Origin: Amaurobius ferox
Taxonomy: Eukaryota; Arthropoda; Arachnida; Araneae; Amaurobiidae
NCBI GenBank assembly: GCA_951213105.1
Contig: OX578136.1
Span: forward strand, 153,243,178-153,307,177
Direction: 5' to 3'
Length of the DNA: 64,000 bases
Under the pieces are notes generated by a model that saw only the letters and a list, made by a program, of their open reading frames with translations, did no database searches and was not told where the DNA came from. A program made the position numbers and the translations under genes. Below, in pieces: positions 24,271-36,019 of this stretch; position 1 is the stretch's first letter, and the number at the start of each line of letters is the position of its first letter.

Positions 24271-25675
24271 CTGATGAGGGCAGCACATGACTTTCCCTGC
24301 AGACACGTTCTCTTTATTTTAATTAAATTTAATTCATTTTTTTTCAATTTTCATTCTCATTCAGTAACTGGACTTATTTTCAAAGGTGGCGTAAAGAAAA
24401 TACGAAGAAACTAAAATATCTCGAGAACGGCTAATCCTAGTATAATGGGGTTGCTCTTACTCTTTTCTTCGTTAAAAATTACGTATAAAACAAGCATTTA
24501 ATAAATATATTTGAGCATACGTGGTTTTTTTATTTTGATTTTGAAGATTTTTACGGGCCATTTTGCAAAAAAAGGCAGGTTATTTTTTTCCAAATCGTAC
24601 CAAAATCTAATCAGCACCAAAGTGATCCACAAGCGACTTACCTACCGAATTTTGTGGAATTCGGTACATTAGTTTTTCAGCTGGAGTGGATACAGACTTT
24701 GGCGGGCCATTTCGCGAAAAAAGGCGGGTTCTTTTATCCCGAATCGTACGCAAAACGAATCAGCGCCAGATTCGCCCACAAGTGATTTACCTACAAAATT
24801 TTATGAAATTCGGTCGATAAGATTTTAGTTAGAATGGATACAAAATTTGTACAGACAGACACACACACACAGACGTCACGCTAAAAATAATTTTTTCGTA
24901 TTCTAGAGGTCTCGAAATGTGTGGATCCGTCGAAAATTCCAGTTGCGATTTTCGGCATGATTCCAATACTTTCCCTATACATTACCATGCATTGCAGGGA
25001 AAGTAAAAATCTTATGTGGACAGCACATGACTTTCTCTGCAGACTCAAATTCACATTTTCTTTATTTCTTTAATAATTCAATAGATTGAGTTTAATTGTA
25101 CCAAATAACACTAAATTTGCATTTTTAATCCAATTTTTGTGTTTATTTGGTAATTGGATATTTTTCCGAAATCGGCGCAACAAAAATTCATGAAATCTCA
25201 AATATCTTGAGAACGGTTAGTCCTAAAGTATAATGGAGTGTGTATATTATTTTCCTCTTCAAAAATGGCGAATAACACAGTAATTTAATTGATACATTTG
25301 AGGATATACTACTTAGTCTTTTTTTTTAGATTTTGACGATTTTTGCGGGCCATTTCGTAAAGAAAGGCAGGTTGTTTTTTTCCGAATCGTACCAAATTCT
25401 AATCAGCCCCAGAGTATCCCACAAGTAACTTATCTACCAAATTTTGTGAAATTTGGTCAATTAGAATTGTAGCTAGAGCTGATAAATGAAATTTTTACGG
25501 GTCTTTTCGCAAAAAAAGGCGGGTTCTGTTTTCACGAATCGTACCAAAAACTAATCAGGACCAAGGTCACATCCAAGTGACTTACCTACCAAATTTTATG
25601 AAATTGGGTCCATTAGTTTTTGGGTTAGAGTGGATACATACATTACACAGACACACATACAGACGTGGAGGCTAG
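24271..25675 (+). repeat. Family A, copies 6a and 6b (head-to-tail)
   Basis: 6a runs from CTGATGAGGGCAGCACATGA (24271) to the hairpin at 24969-25003. After 'taaaaat', 6b starts with CTTATGTGGACAGCACATGA (about 25015) and ends near 'acagacgtggaggctaggga' (25675) without a hairpin. Each has two internal modules. Confidence 0.8.
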
Positions 25676-25779
25676 GGATATATTCGTATTTTTAAAATTT
25701 TATTTAACTTGATCTGGTATTCGTTCAAACCTTTGAGGTCCAAAATAATCAGGTTCATTTATCACAGTAGCGTGAAATT

Positions 25780-28255
25780 CGTTTTGACTTTACCTCTTGT
25801 GGTACATTTCAATTCTTTCGATTTTGAAGCTTATTGGGCTAGCCCGTCCTGGGAAAGTCATAGGACTTTACTTGTTTTTAGAGAATAACTTGAAAATCAG
25901 AGAAAGAAGGAAATCTAAATTTAATATATCATTTTCGTTTGGGGTATATTTTAATTCTTTCAATTTTGAACCGTATCGGGTTAGCCCGTCTTAACTCAAC
26001 CGTTTTTGCGGTATAACTCGAGAATAGGTGTATCTAAAAATTCGAAGTTTAGTATATCCTTGTCATTTGCTGTATATTTTAACTCTTTGGATAAAAATCT
26101 TATCGGACTAGCCCGTCCTGAGCCCAACAAGAGGAATATATCGTCCTTTTTAGAATAACTCAAAATTCGGAGCATCTAGAATATCTAAATTTAATATATC
26201 ATTGTCCTTTGGGGTATTTTACATTTCATCGCATTTCGAACCTTAATAGGCTAGCCCGTCTTGGCCCGCCATAAAAATTCACTCGCTTTTCAAGAATAAC
26301 TCGATCAATCGGAGTAGCTAAATAATGAAAATTTTGTATATTATTTCCTTTTGGATGGATTTTAATTTAGATTTTGAACCTCAACGGGCTAGCTCGTCTT
26401 GGGTTCGCTGAAGAATGCATTCGTTTTTGAAGAATAACTCGAGAACCGCAATAGCTAAAAATTCCAAGTTTAACATGTCATTGGCTTTTGTGGTATATTT
26501 AAGTGTCTTGGGATTTGAATTTTATCGAGGTAGCCCGTCCTGGGTCCGATAGAGGAATGAGCCCGTTTTTTTAGAATAACTGGAAAATCGGGGCAACTAG
26601 AAAATATAAATTTAGTACATCTTTATCTGTTGGGGAATACTTTAATTCCTTCGATTTTGAACCGTATCGAGCGAACCCGTTTTGGGCCGCCTTAAAAATT
26701 TACTTTTTGGGGGAAAACGCTAGAACCGGAGTATCTAAAAGTTCCAAGTTTAGAATGTCGTTGTCATTTGCGGTATATCTTAGCACATTGGATTTAAAAC
26801 CTTATCGGGCTAGTCCGTCCTGGGCCCAACATAAAAAATGTACTAGTTTTATAAGAATAACCCAAACTGTAGCAGCTTGAATGTCTATATTTAGTATATC
26901 CTTGTATTTTAGGGTATATTTTATTTCTTTGGATTTTGAACCTTATCAGGCAAGCCCGTCTTGGGCCCGACGTAGAAATATACTGGTTTCTCGAGAATAA
27001 CTCGAAAATCGAAGCAGCTAAAAAAATCAAAATTTAGTGTATCATTTTCTTTATACATATATAGACTATATTCCCAACTATTTTCAATTTATGTGGCCAC
27101 TAAAGCAACTATTTTCAATATGTGCTTTCTGTGGCATCCCTGCTTGTGGCACATTTCAGTTCTTTCAATTTTGAAGCTTATTGGGCTAGCCCGTCCCCGT
27201 CCTGGGCCTGCCATAGGACTGTACCCGTTTTTAAAGTAACTCGAAAATCAGAACAAGTAAGAAATCCAAATTTTATATATTTTTTTCTTTTGGCGTATAT
27301 TTTAATTCTTTCGATTGTGAACAGTATCAGGTGAACCCGTCATGGGCCCGACATAGAAATTAAGTCGTTTTCGAGGAATAACTCGAGAAACGGAGTTTCT
27401 AAAAGTTCCAACTTAGTGTAGTTATCATTTGAGGTATATCTTGACTCATTGAATTTAAAACCTTATTGGGCTAGGCCATCCTGGGCAGAATAAAGGGAAT
27501 GCACTAGTTTTTTGAGAATAACTCTAAAATTGTAGCAGCTAGAATGTCTAAATTTAGTATATCATTGTATTTTAGGGTATATTTTATTTCTTTGGAATTT
27601 GAACTTTATCAGGTTAGTCAGTCTTTGGCCCGTCTTGAGTCCGACATAGGAATGTACTCGTTTTTCGAGAATAACTCGAAAATCGGAGCAGCTAAAAAAA
27701 TTTAGTATATTAATTCCTTTTTAGTTAAAATTTAGTACTTTCGAATTTGAACCGTATCGGGTTAGCCAGTCTTAAGCCTCCCTTAGGAGTCCTTTCGTTT
27801 TGGGGGAATAACTCGAGGAACGGAGTAGCGAAAAATTCCAAGTTTAGCATGTCGTTATCTTTTGTGGTGTATTTTAACCCTTCGGATTTAAAACCTCATC
27901 AGAGTAGCCCGTTCTGGGCCCTGCATATTAATGTACTGTACTCGCTTTTCTAAATAACTCAAAATGCAGAGAACCTAAAATATTTTATATATCATCGTCT
28001 TTTGTGGTATATTTTAATTCTTTAGATTTTGAACCTTATTGGGTTAGCCAGTAGTACGAATGCATTCTTTTTGAGGGATTATTTCGAGAAGGGAGAAGCT
28101 AAAAATTCCAAGTTCAGCATGTCGTTGTCTTTTGAGGTATATTTGAAGTCTTTGGATGTAAAACCTTATCGAGCTAGCCGGTCTTCGCCCACCATGAGAA
28201 TGAACTTGTTTTTCAGAAAATATCAAAAACCAGCACAGTTAAAATGTCTAAATTT
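25780..28255. repeat. ~140-bp satellite, about 17 diverged units (left part)
   Basis: The motif 'tatcgggctagcccgtcctg' and variants recurs at about 25829, 25973, 26099, 26246, 26383, 26523, 26665, 26803, 26945, 27178, 27328, 27464, 27607, 27756, 27898, 28037 and 28167, mostly 126-150 bp apart. Other fixed words are 'gaataactcgaaaa' and 'aaattccaagttt'. Units are strongly diverged, so the array is old. Short frames inside are repeat noise. The array resumes at 30919. Confidence 0.9.
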
Positions 28256-30910
28256 CAGTGGCGGCCATTGGGAGGGGCCGCGGGTACGCGCGACATCATT
28301 GAGTAAACACCCCAAATTATTTTTTTAGTTATACAGATTTATTACAATTTCTATTGAAAAAAATCTGAATTTTTGGTTCAATTAAATCGAGAATTATTAA
28401 AAATAAGTTATGCAAAATGTCACTAGATGGCAGCACTACACCTTTCTTCGGAGAAAATCGACTCACGAAAGTTGTATTGCACAGAATTTTCAACACATAG
28501 GGGAAAATACAGGGATATTTTTAAAGCCGCGTCCCTGCCATCGGCATCTCCTGAGTGAAAGAATGGTATAGGGGCAATATTAGAAATTTGGCGTGAAAAA
28601 AAACCAGACATTGCAGATTTACTAGTAGATTGTGTCGCGGGACTGAGAGCGCCTCGAGCCAAAAAGAAACTGAAGAGGGACTTCTCAAATTGGCTCAGTT
28701 TCGCTAATTTGGCTTCAATTTTCTACATTTAAGAATGTGTTTGTTCTCATTCTCGTCTTTGTTATAAATTTGGAAGTTTAAATAAACATTTGAACAAATG
28801 AAAGAATTAAGTGTACGTGTGTGGTGATGGGAAGGGGCCATCGTGAATAAAGTGTCTTGTTTAGGACACTCAGTTTGAGGGATCGCTTGACCCACCCAGC
28901 TGTCTTAATTATTGAAGTTGTTTCGCATTTCGTCATTTCTGATGTAGTTTGTTGTTCTGTTCTTCCGGAAGGGATTTATTTCTATGCTCTGGTTGATCTG
29001 CTGGTGACGAATTTCAATATGTTTGACTTCAAAATAATTCTTTAAACGTCACGAGTTTCCAATTTTCGGCACACTGTGACATATAGGCTATTTTTAGTGA
29101 CACTTTCATAAATGTGTTGTTTCGGACATTTAGTTTGAGTTGACTTACCCAGCTGTCTTACTTTTTCAGCTATTTAACATTAAAAAATGCCTAAAAATAA
29201 AAGAAATTCTAAGTATTTGTTAAAAAACTTAAAAATTAAATTTTCAACATGATCCTTTTATCTGACGTCGTTTTTCTGGAAATTTTGGCCCGATCGCTGG
29301 CGACTATAATGGTAGCCCCCAAATTGGCTCTAGACGTATAATATTGGCCCTAGGCTTATATTTAAATTGAGGTAGCCCCCAAATTTCTTATCTCGGCTTC
29401 TAATTCAGCGAGTTTGATTCTAATGATGGTTTTAGTCTCTGCACCATCTTTACGTGTCACCTGAATATATATTTTGTACCAACCCCCTGGGTGTAACTTT
29501 TAGCTTAGCTCCCTCAATTTTACATCTCGTTTCCTAACTGAGAGATTTTGGTTCTGCTAGTGGCTATAGCCTCTGCACCATTTGTACATGTCACCTGGAT
29601 ATGCATCTTTGTGAGAAATCCCTGAGATTAACTTTTACTTCAGTTACCCCCCCCCCCCCTCCAATTTCCCGTCTCACTCTTAATTGAGCGATTTTGATTT
29701 TACTAGTGGCTATAGTCTCTGCACCATCTGTATCACCTAGATATACATTTTTGATGGATATAATATACATACTTTTCTTGTGTTAACCCCTGGGCGTAAT
29801 TTTTATCCACCACAATTTTACATCGCTGTTCCTAATTGAGCGATTTTGGTTCTGCTAGTAGCTATAGTCTCAGCACCATTAGCATATGTCACCTGGATGT
29901 GCATCTTTATAGTGATAAATCTCTGAGCGTAACTTTTACTTCAAATAGCACCCCCCCCCCCCCCCCACACACACACATAAACACACTTATCCATCTCGAG
30001 TCCTAATAAAGCGATTTTGATTTAGATGGTGGCTATAGTCTCTGACACACATGTACGTATTACCTTGATATACATATTTGATGGATATAATATACATACG
30101 TTTTTTGCGTCAACCCCTGGGCTTAACTTTTAGTTTAACTAGTCCCCATAATTTTACATTTCAATTCCTAATTGAGCGATTTTGATTCTGCTGGTGACTA
30201 TATAGTCTGAGCAACATTTGTACATTTCACTTGGATACACATATTTTTGTGTCAACCCCTGGGTATAACTTTTAGTTTAACTAGTCCCCACAATTTTACA
30301 TATCTGCTCCTAATTGAGCGATTTTGGTTCGGCTTGTCGCTATAATCTCTCCACCATTTGTACATGTCACCTGGATATGCAACTTCAATATGGCAAATCC
30401 CCGAGCGTAACTCTTACTTTGGTTACCCCCCTCCCCCCAATTTTCTATCTCGCCTCCTAATCCACCGATTTTGATTTTACTAGTGGCTGTAGTGTCTGAA
30501 CCATCAGTACGTATCGCCAGAATATGAATATTTTTTAGTCAACTCCCTGGGCATAACTTTTAGTTTAACTAGCCCCTACAATTTTACTTTAATGTAAATT
30601 AGGACTGTGTAATGTTTTTCACTAGGAAAGATACGTTCCATGTGTCCAGGTTTTTATGAACGAGCGAGCAGGTGGGAGGTACGTTATTTTACTTAATACA
30701 TCCGTCGTTTATATTTTTAATACTCCCGTTGCTATGCCTAAAAATACGTATATGTATATACATATGCTTTATTTATACATACATATATATATATATATAT
30801 ATAATATATATATATATATGTATGTATGTATATATATATTACTAACACATATATAGGCATAAATACATAGATGACCGCCCCCTCTACATGTCGCTCACGA
30901 GCCGCCACTG
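28256..30910. mobile_element. Non-autonomous hAT-type element, 2655 bp, with perfect 8-bp target duplication
   Basis: The left end CAGTGGCGGCCA and inverted right end CAGTGGCGGCTC are flanked by CTAAATTT on both sides (28248-28255 and 30911-30918). The host satellite continues on either side, so the insertion is unambiguous. No transposase frame is present. The interior includes a CTCF-like site (28424), a ~150-bp tandem array (29400-30565), C-runs and a TA microsatellite (about 30776-30840). Confidence 0.9.
29400..30565. repeat. ~150-bp tandem array inside the hAT element (8 units)
   Basis: 'gagcgattttg(g/a)ttctgctagtgg' variants occur at about 29408, 29540, 29685, 29845, 30008, 30174, 30316 and 30466. 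Each is followed by 'ctgcaccatttgtacatgtc' and 'ccctgggcgtaacttttagt' type words. C-runs at 29646-29658 and 29950-29966 belong to the units. Confidence 0.85.
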
Positions 30911-30918
30911 CTAAATTT

Positions 30919-31145
30919 GTTATATACTTGGGCCCGCCCTAAGAATATATTCGATTTTTGCAAATTATTCGATAACCGCACCGAACCGAAGTAGTTGAAA
31001 ATGCCAAATTTAAAATGTCGTTTTCTTTTGTGGTATATTTTTACTCTTTGGACATGAATCCTTTTTGAACTCACCCGTGCTAGATCCGCAATAGGAATGT
31101 CCTCGATTTTCTAGAATATCTCGAAAACCGAAGCAGCTAGAAACA
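30919..31145. repeat. ~140-bp satellite (right part, after the hAT insertion)
   Basis: About two units with 'gggcccgccctaagaatata', 'aaatgtcgttttcttttgtg' and 'acccgtgctagatccgcaat' continue the array of 25780-28255. 31146-31465 is AT-rich with nothing recognised. Confidence 0.8.
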
Positions 31146-31465
31146 TACATGTGATTGGCCAAGCAAGAAATTAGCTGAACATTTTTTCATCTCATAGTGT
31201 AAGAAATTATATTCATATACAGTCGAACTTTAACTCCAAGTTTCTATAATTCGTATTAAAATTAACTTTTCTAACGAAAGTTTGCATGTTTGTATAACTC
31301 AAATTGATTTACTTCGGAGTTTGAGTTAAAAAAGTTCAATTGAATACATAAAATTATCAAATAGATTGATGCAGATCATATATTAAGCAGATCTGAAGAA
31401 AAATGTATTATTTGACATATCAATTATGCAGCTCCTTGTAATTAATTGCAAATTTCTTCAAATAA

Positions 31466-32250
31466 TCTATATACATAAAATTGAAAATCTGCCTGTCTGT
31501 ATGATTGTCTCATCATCACGGGAAAACGTCTGAACCGAATTTAATGACATTTCGTGAGTAGCCTTGAAATAGCCCTCTCTAAATTTAGTCCAAGTTTCGA
31601 GTTTCTGCCGACGTGGTTGTCGAGTGGTCAAGACGAGCGTTTCCACAGCAATCGCTCGACCGCCGCGTTGTGGGTTTGAGTCCCACGTAAGGCATGGATG
31701 TTTGTGTTGTGGGCGCAGTGTGTTCCGCCCCCCCCCTCTGGTGCGCCTGGGGCAACGTCTTAGGACGGCTAAATGGTTCACGTTCTGGCCGCTGACAAAG
31801 GCGAATGATGATGAGTCAAGTGCCTGGCCATTTGAAAAAAAAAAAAGTTTCGAGTTCCTAAGACCGGAGGTTGTCGAGATATTAATGAAAAACGAAATTT
31901 TTTCCTAGGATTTCTGCTCTCTTAACTCCCTGATTCCTCAAACGAAAAAGTTTAGAAATCGTTGGTTTAAAACGTGAAAGTAATTCAAAACTTTTGTTTT
32001 GTGGGAGATTTTTGAGCTAATTAGTCACTGTTTGAAACCTTAAATTGAAACTATGAATGTTTGAAACATAAATTTAAATGGAAAATCTATCACCATAGTT
32101 TATTTTTCACAAGCTTTTACTCAACAATGAAAAGTATTCAGAAATCAAAATGGTTATTTAATTATTAGCATTTTATGAGGAACATTCTATCTTATATCAT
32201 GTTGCTCAGCAACGCAATTAAATTAAATGTGTTTGTTAATTTTTATTTAT
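31466..32250 (+). mobile_element. Helitron, 3'-truncated, with nested SINE
   Basis: The 5' end TCTATATACATAAAATTGAA plus 'atcatcacgggaaaacg', 'ctgaaccgaatttaatga' and 'gttgtcgagatattaatgaa' matches the Helitrons at 51325 and 54754. Similarity fades after 'aattaaatgtgtttgttaat', so the 3' hairpin/CTAG end is missing. A tRNA-Ser SINE is inserted at 31607-31844. Confidence 0.75.
31607..31844 (+). mobile_element. tRNA-Ser-derived SINE, copy 2
   Basis: Flanked by a 15-bp duplication with one mismatch, AAGTTTCGAGTT(T/C)CT (31592-31606 and 31845-31859). The head starts GCCGACGTGGTTGTCGAGTG; the B-box is GGGTTTGAGTCCCACG; the tail is a 12-A run. It has the same length and body as the copy at 19415-19651. 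The short frames on both strands here are SINE translations. Confidence 0.9.
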
Positions 32251-32489
32251 ATGTTGTTTTAGTATGTTATTTTTATGTAATTTTGGTATGTTGTTGCGAC
32301 GGACTGTGGGACATATGGGAATATAAATTAATAATATCACCCAGTTAGCTTTGGATTGAACATGGATAAAAAAATGAAATACATTGAACCCTATAGGACC
32401 TAATTTTTTAAACATTTTTAAACAAATTTAAAATTCACAAATTGCTTCGAAAATTTTAGAAATAATTTACATTTATCCATAAAATATAT

Positions 32490-33380
32490 AAAAAAAAATT
32501 CAATAAAATATGTTCGGTAGTTCTTATAATTAAAATAATAATTACACCCATATTATATGAAAAGATCACGTGACCCACTTCAAAATAAAATATGGCATCC
32601 TTGTGTCAAAAATCGTGATTTTTCCCGCGACCCAGACCCGAGGGCTCGCCCATAGAGCTGAACAATTCGTGATTATTAAATTTCTTTTTAATTTGTATTT
32701 AGTATTTCTTCCGTCCTAAAACCGCTATATTTTCGCGTACTCTCTGTGCATCTATATACGGCGCCAACGCAATTACAATAGTTTTTGAGTTCAAATGATC
32801 ATCAAACTTTAATTATTTCTACAACGAAGCCTAATTTTAATGTATGCAAAATGCAAACACATCAAGATGTAAGATGAGTTGTATAAGAATTGCTGAATAT
32901 TTTTAACGTAAAATTATTTATCTCGGAAGTCTGGAATATAGCTGATATGAATACATTCATTGATTTTAAATAGAGAAGCAGACGATTTTATAGTATTTCC
33001 TTTTTCGATGAAATTTTAATCATGGAGTTTTAAAGCACTTTTACCTCCACGGTTTCAAATTTTTAAATAAAATAAATTATTGTAGTATTATGATAACTTC
33101 AAAAATATGAATCAAAGGAATGGAATAAAAATTTATGAATGACATAATCACTGCTTTTATATAGAGAGCCAGGCGATGTATATTTCGATGAAGACATTTG
33201 AATAAAGTTCATTTTTCTCTCGATGAAGTTGAAAAATAAATAATATAAAAAATATTGTAGTATTGTGATAATTTCAAAAATATTACCGTTAAATGTATCG
33301 CATTTTAGGGATTTTAAATAAAATTGCATTTCAGTTGGAAAGTGTTTCATAATCAATGCTTTATGCATGATCTTTATACA
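32490..33380. repeat. Family C dispersed repeat, copy 2 (inverted, no SINE)
   Basis: Inverted relative of 19264-20130: 'gtgacccacttcaaaataaa', 'ttcaaatgatcatcaaactt', 'aagtgtttcataatcaatgc'. The position of the SINE in copy 1 is uninterrupted here. A further fragment is at about 33640-33750 ('caagctgtaagatgagttgt'). Minus-strand frames at 33099-33694 are not supported as genes. Confidence 0.7.
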
Positions 33381-33800
33381 TTGATCTTTCTTGTTTAATG
33401 GTTCTGGTATGCTTAAAGATAAATTAAGATAGATGAAAAGAGATTGCGATTGTAAGTTGCATTTCATACATTAAACGATATTAGACAAATATATAGAAAT
33501 AAACAATTTTTGAAAAAAGAACTTGTATTTTTTAATATCATTATAATTCTTGACCCCTTTAACCCCATCAATTCCTGCCAGATCACTAACCACAGACATA
33601 ACTCTTGGTCCCAGCCAGTATTTTGACATGTCTGACTTAACACATCAAGCTGTAAGATGAGTTGTACAACAACTGCTGAATTTTTTAAATGCAAAATTGG
33701 TTAGCTCTGGAGTCTGGAATATAACTGATATGAATGAAGCATTAATTGATTGTACACAGAGAAAATCACATACAAATACGTGATAGTTGGCAATTTTTTA

Positions 33801-34256
33801 AGTATTTTGGAAAATAAATTGTCTAAAACTTAGTACTACCTTATACTATAGAATAAAAAAAGATTGTTAATTTTTAATAGCCCATATAATATCTCATTTT
33901 CGAAAAATCGTAAGTATAAACTTTATTTATACTTTAAGAAAAGTCTGTATCTTTCGTATCCCAGTGGATACTGTTTAATTTCTCTTTGTTTTTTCAAATT
34001 TAGAAAAACTTTATTTCAGTTGCATTTAAAGTGTTTACTAAATGTGTAAAATAAATAAAATATAAGTATCCATTGAGATACTAAAGATACAAACTTTTCT
34101 AAAAGTATAAATAAAGTTTACACTTGCGATTTTTCGAAAATGAGATATTATATGGGCTATTAAGATATTATATGGGTTATTAAAAATTAACAATCTTTTT
34201 CTATTCTATAGTATAAGATAGTACTAAGTTTCAGACAATTTATTTTCTAAAATACC
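33801..34256. mobile_element. Foldback MITE, copy 1 (~456 bp)
   Basis: Arms of about 185 bp are inverted copies of each other, starting 'gtatttt(g/a)gaaaataaattg' and including 'ttagtacta(c/t)cttatactat' and 'aatgagatattatatgggct'. The right arm carries an extra ~25-bp internal duplication (gatattatatgggttattaa). The spacer is short. No coding capacity; class unknown. Confidence 0.8.
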
Positions 34257-34945
34257 CAATTTATCACATTTATCCCAATTTATCGCATTATATTACATAT
34301 GAAAAGTGAAAATGTTTCTCAACAGTTAATATGTTTTTTTTAATTTATGGGATTTTTTTGATAAATTTATTTGAACCATACGCAGTATTTCGAGAACGGT
34401 TCATGCTAGCGTTCTAAAGTTTGTGTCAATCGTTTTCTAAGGAAAATGTACATAAAAAATGTGTATTTGCGTAACTTGAATTAATGCTTCGATTTTTTGA
34501 TCATTTTTTTCAAAATTTCACTCGAAAATTTAAGAGGATTCTGAACATTTGATTGTGTTTAAAAGCAATAGACTTCCAGTATTCACGTATTGTAATTTTA
34601 GTACCAAATTTCATTCGAATCGCCCCTTTCGTTTGTGAGATATCGTCTCCACAGACTCACTGACACACACACAGACACACATACTTTCACACGCATACAC
34701 AGACACTCATACTTTCACACAGACACACTTACTTTCACACAGACACACATACTTTCACACACGCACACCTTCACACACGCACACCTTCACGCACGCACAC
34801 ACACATAGACATCACCTCAAAAATGTTCGATTCGTGATCAGGATTGCTTGAAACGTGCTATCCCGTCAAAAACTCGATTTTGAATTTTCGACTCCGTCAC
34901 AATACTTTCCTTATACATTATACTATGTACATAAGGAACGTAAAA
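34257..34945 (+). repeat. Family B repeat, copy 3
   Basis: Same order as copy 1. The microsatellite is expanded to a ~20-24-bp minisatellite (actttcacacagacacacat type) at about 34665-34805. The hairpin ctttccttatacattatact... is at 34907-34940. Confidence 0.75.
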
Positions 34946-34979
34946 AACTATCGTAGTCCCGTCATTTTATCGTTATGCG

Positions 34980-35345
34980 CTGATCATTCGTATCCCACAT
35001 GAAAAGTTGAAAACACGTATTTGCGATTTTTCGAAAGTTGAAAACACGTATTTGTTAAATGTTGAAGGTTGAAAACATGTATTTGTTAAATTTCGGCTAA
35101 AAATAACACACGTGCGAAAACATATGTTATTTCCCATAGGAAAATTAACATACATCTTGTTTTTGATAAGTTGAATTTTGTTGGCACATTTGTTGGTTTT
35201 TGAAAAGTTAAAAACCACAATTGTCAGTTTTTGAGAAGTTGAAAACACGTATTTGCGATTTTTTGAAAGTTGAATCACGTATTAGTTAAATTTTGAAAGT
35301 TGAAAACTTATATTTGCTAAATGTTGGCTAAAAATGGTACACGTT
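34980..35345. repeat. Short tandem cluster 'gttgaaaacacgtatttg'
   Basis: About seven imperfect units of 'aagttgaaaacacgtatttg(c/t)' interspersed with 'ttggctaaaaat'. A 101-codon minus-strand frame here is low-complexity. Confidence 0.65.
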
Positions 35346-35399
35346 CGAGAATACATGTTTTAAAAAATGCTTCGATCCAAAATTAACTTTAAGACATAT

Positions 35400-35910
35400 T
35401 TGGAATCCCCTTAAGCTAATATCCCTTTCGGCCGCTAGGTGGCGCTGTCGGTTCTGCTGAGCCACTATTGATGAACCCCAGGTGTTGCCACCGCTCAAAT
35501 AGTTTCTTTGAATCTTTGAAAAATTCCCAAGTATCGTCTTGGGTAGTTCCTCTTTCGACCGCAAGCTGGCGCTAACAGAGCATACCGGCTCTGCCGCAGA
35601 ACCTCAGGTTTTGATACTCCAAAAAAGTTTCTGCCATTCCGCATTATTCCGTTACTGTTGATGAATCACAGGCGTTGCCACCGCTCAAAACGTTTCTTCG
35701 AATCCTAGAAATATGCTAAGTATCATCTTGGGTAGTTCCCCGTTTGCCCTCTAGGTGGCGCTGATGGTTCCATTCCGCCACTGTTGGGGAACCCCAGGTG
35801 TTGCCACCGCTTAAAAGTTTAGACCCTCACTTACATCATTAAAAAACTCATTAAGTTAAAAAACAATACCCTCATACAAGACCACGACATCGTTGCCACC
35901 GCCTAAAAAG
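35400..35910. repeat. ~150-bp tandem units with CTCF-like cores
   Basis: About three units contain 'aggtggcgctg', 'tgaaccccaggtgttgccac' and 'aatcttgggtagttcc' words. CTCF-like cores are GCCGCTAGGTGGCGCTGTC (about 35431) and CTCTAGGTGGCGCTGATGG (about 35749), with a weaker CGCAAGCTGGCGCTAAC (about 35561). Confidence 0.6.
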
Positions 35911-36019
35911 TTTCTGAACCATGAATACCCCCAAATTTTTCATTTTTCAATTTTATCCCCTCGTCCAATATTACAAGATATCTAAGATGGTAGCCATTCC
36001 GCATATTCCGACACTGTTG

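Noticed and set aside
33099..33694. Two adjacent minus-strand frames (122 and 76 codons)
   Set aside because: They lie in family C repeat sequence and have no recognisable domain.
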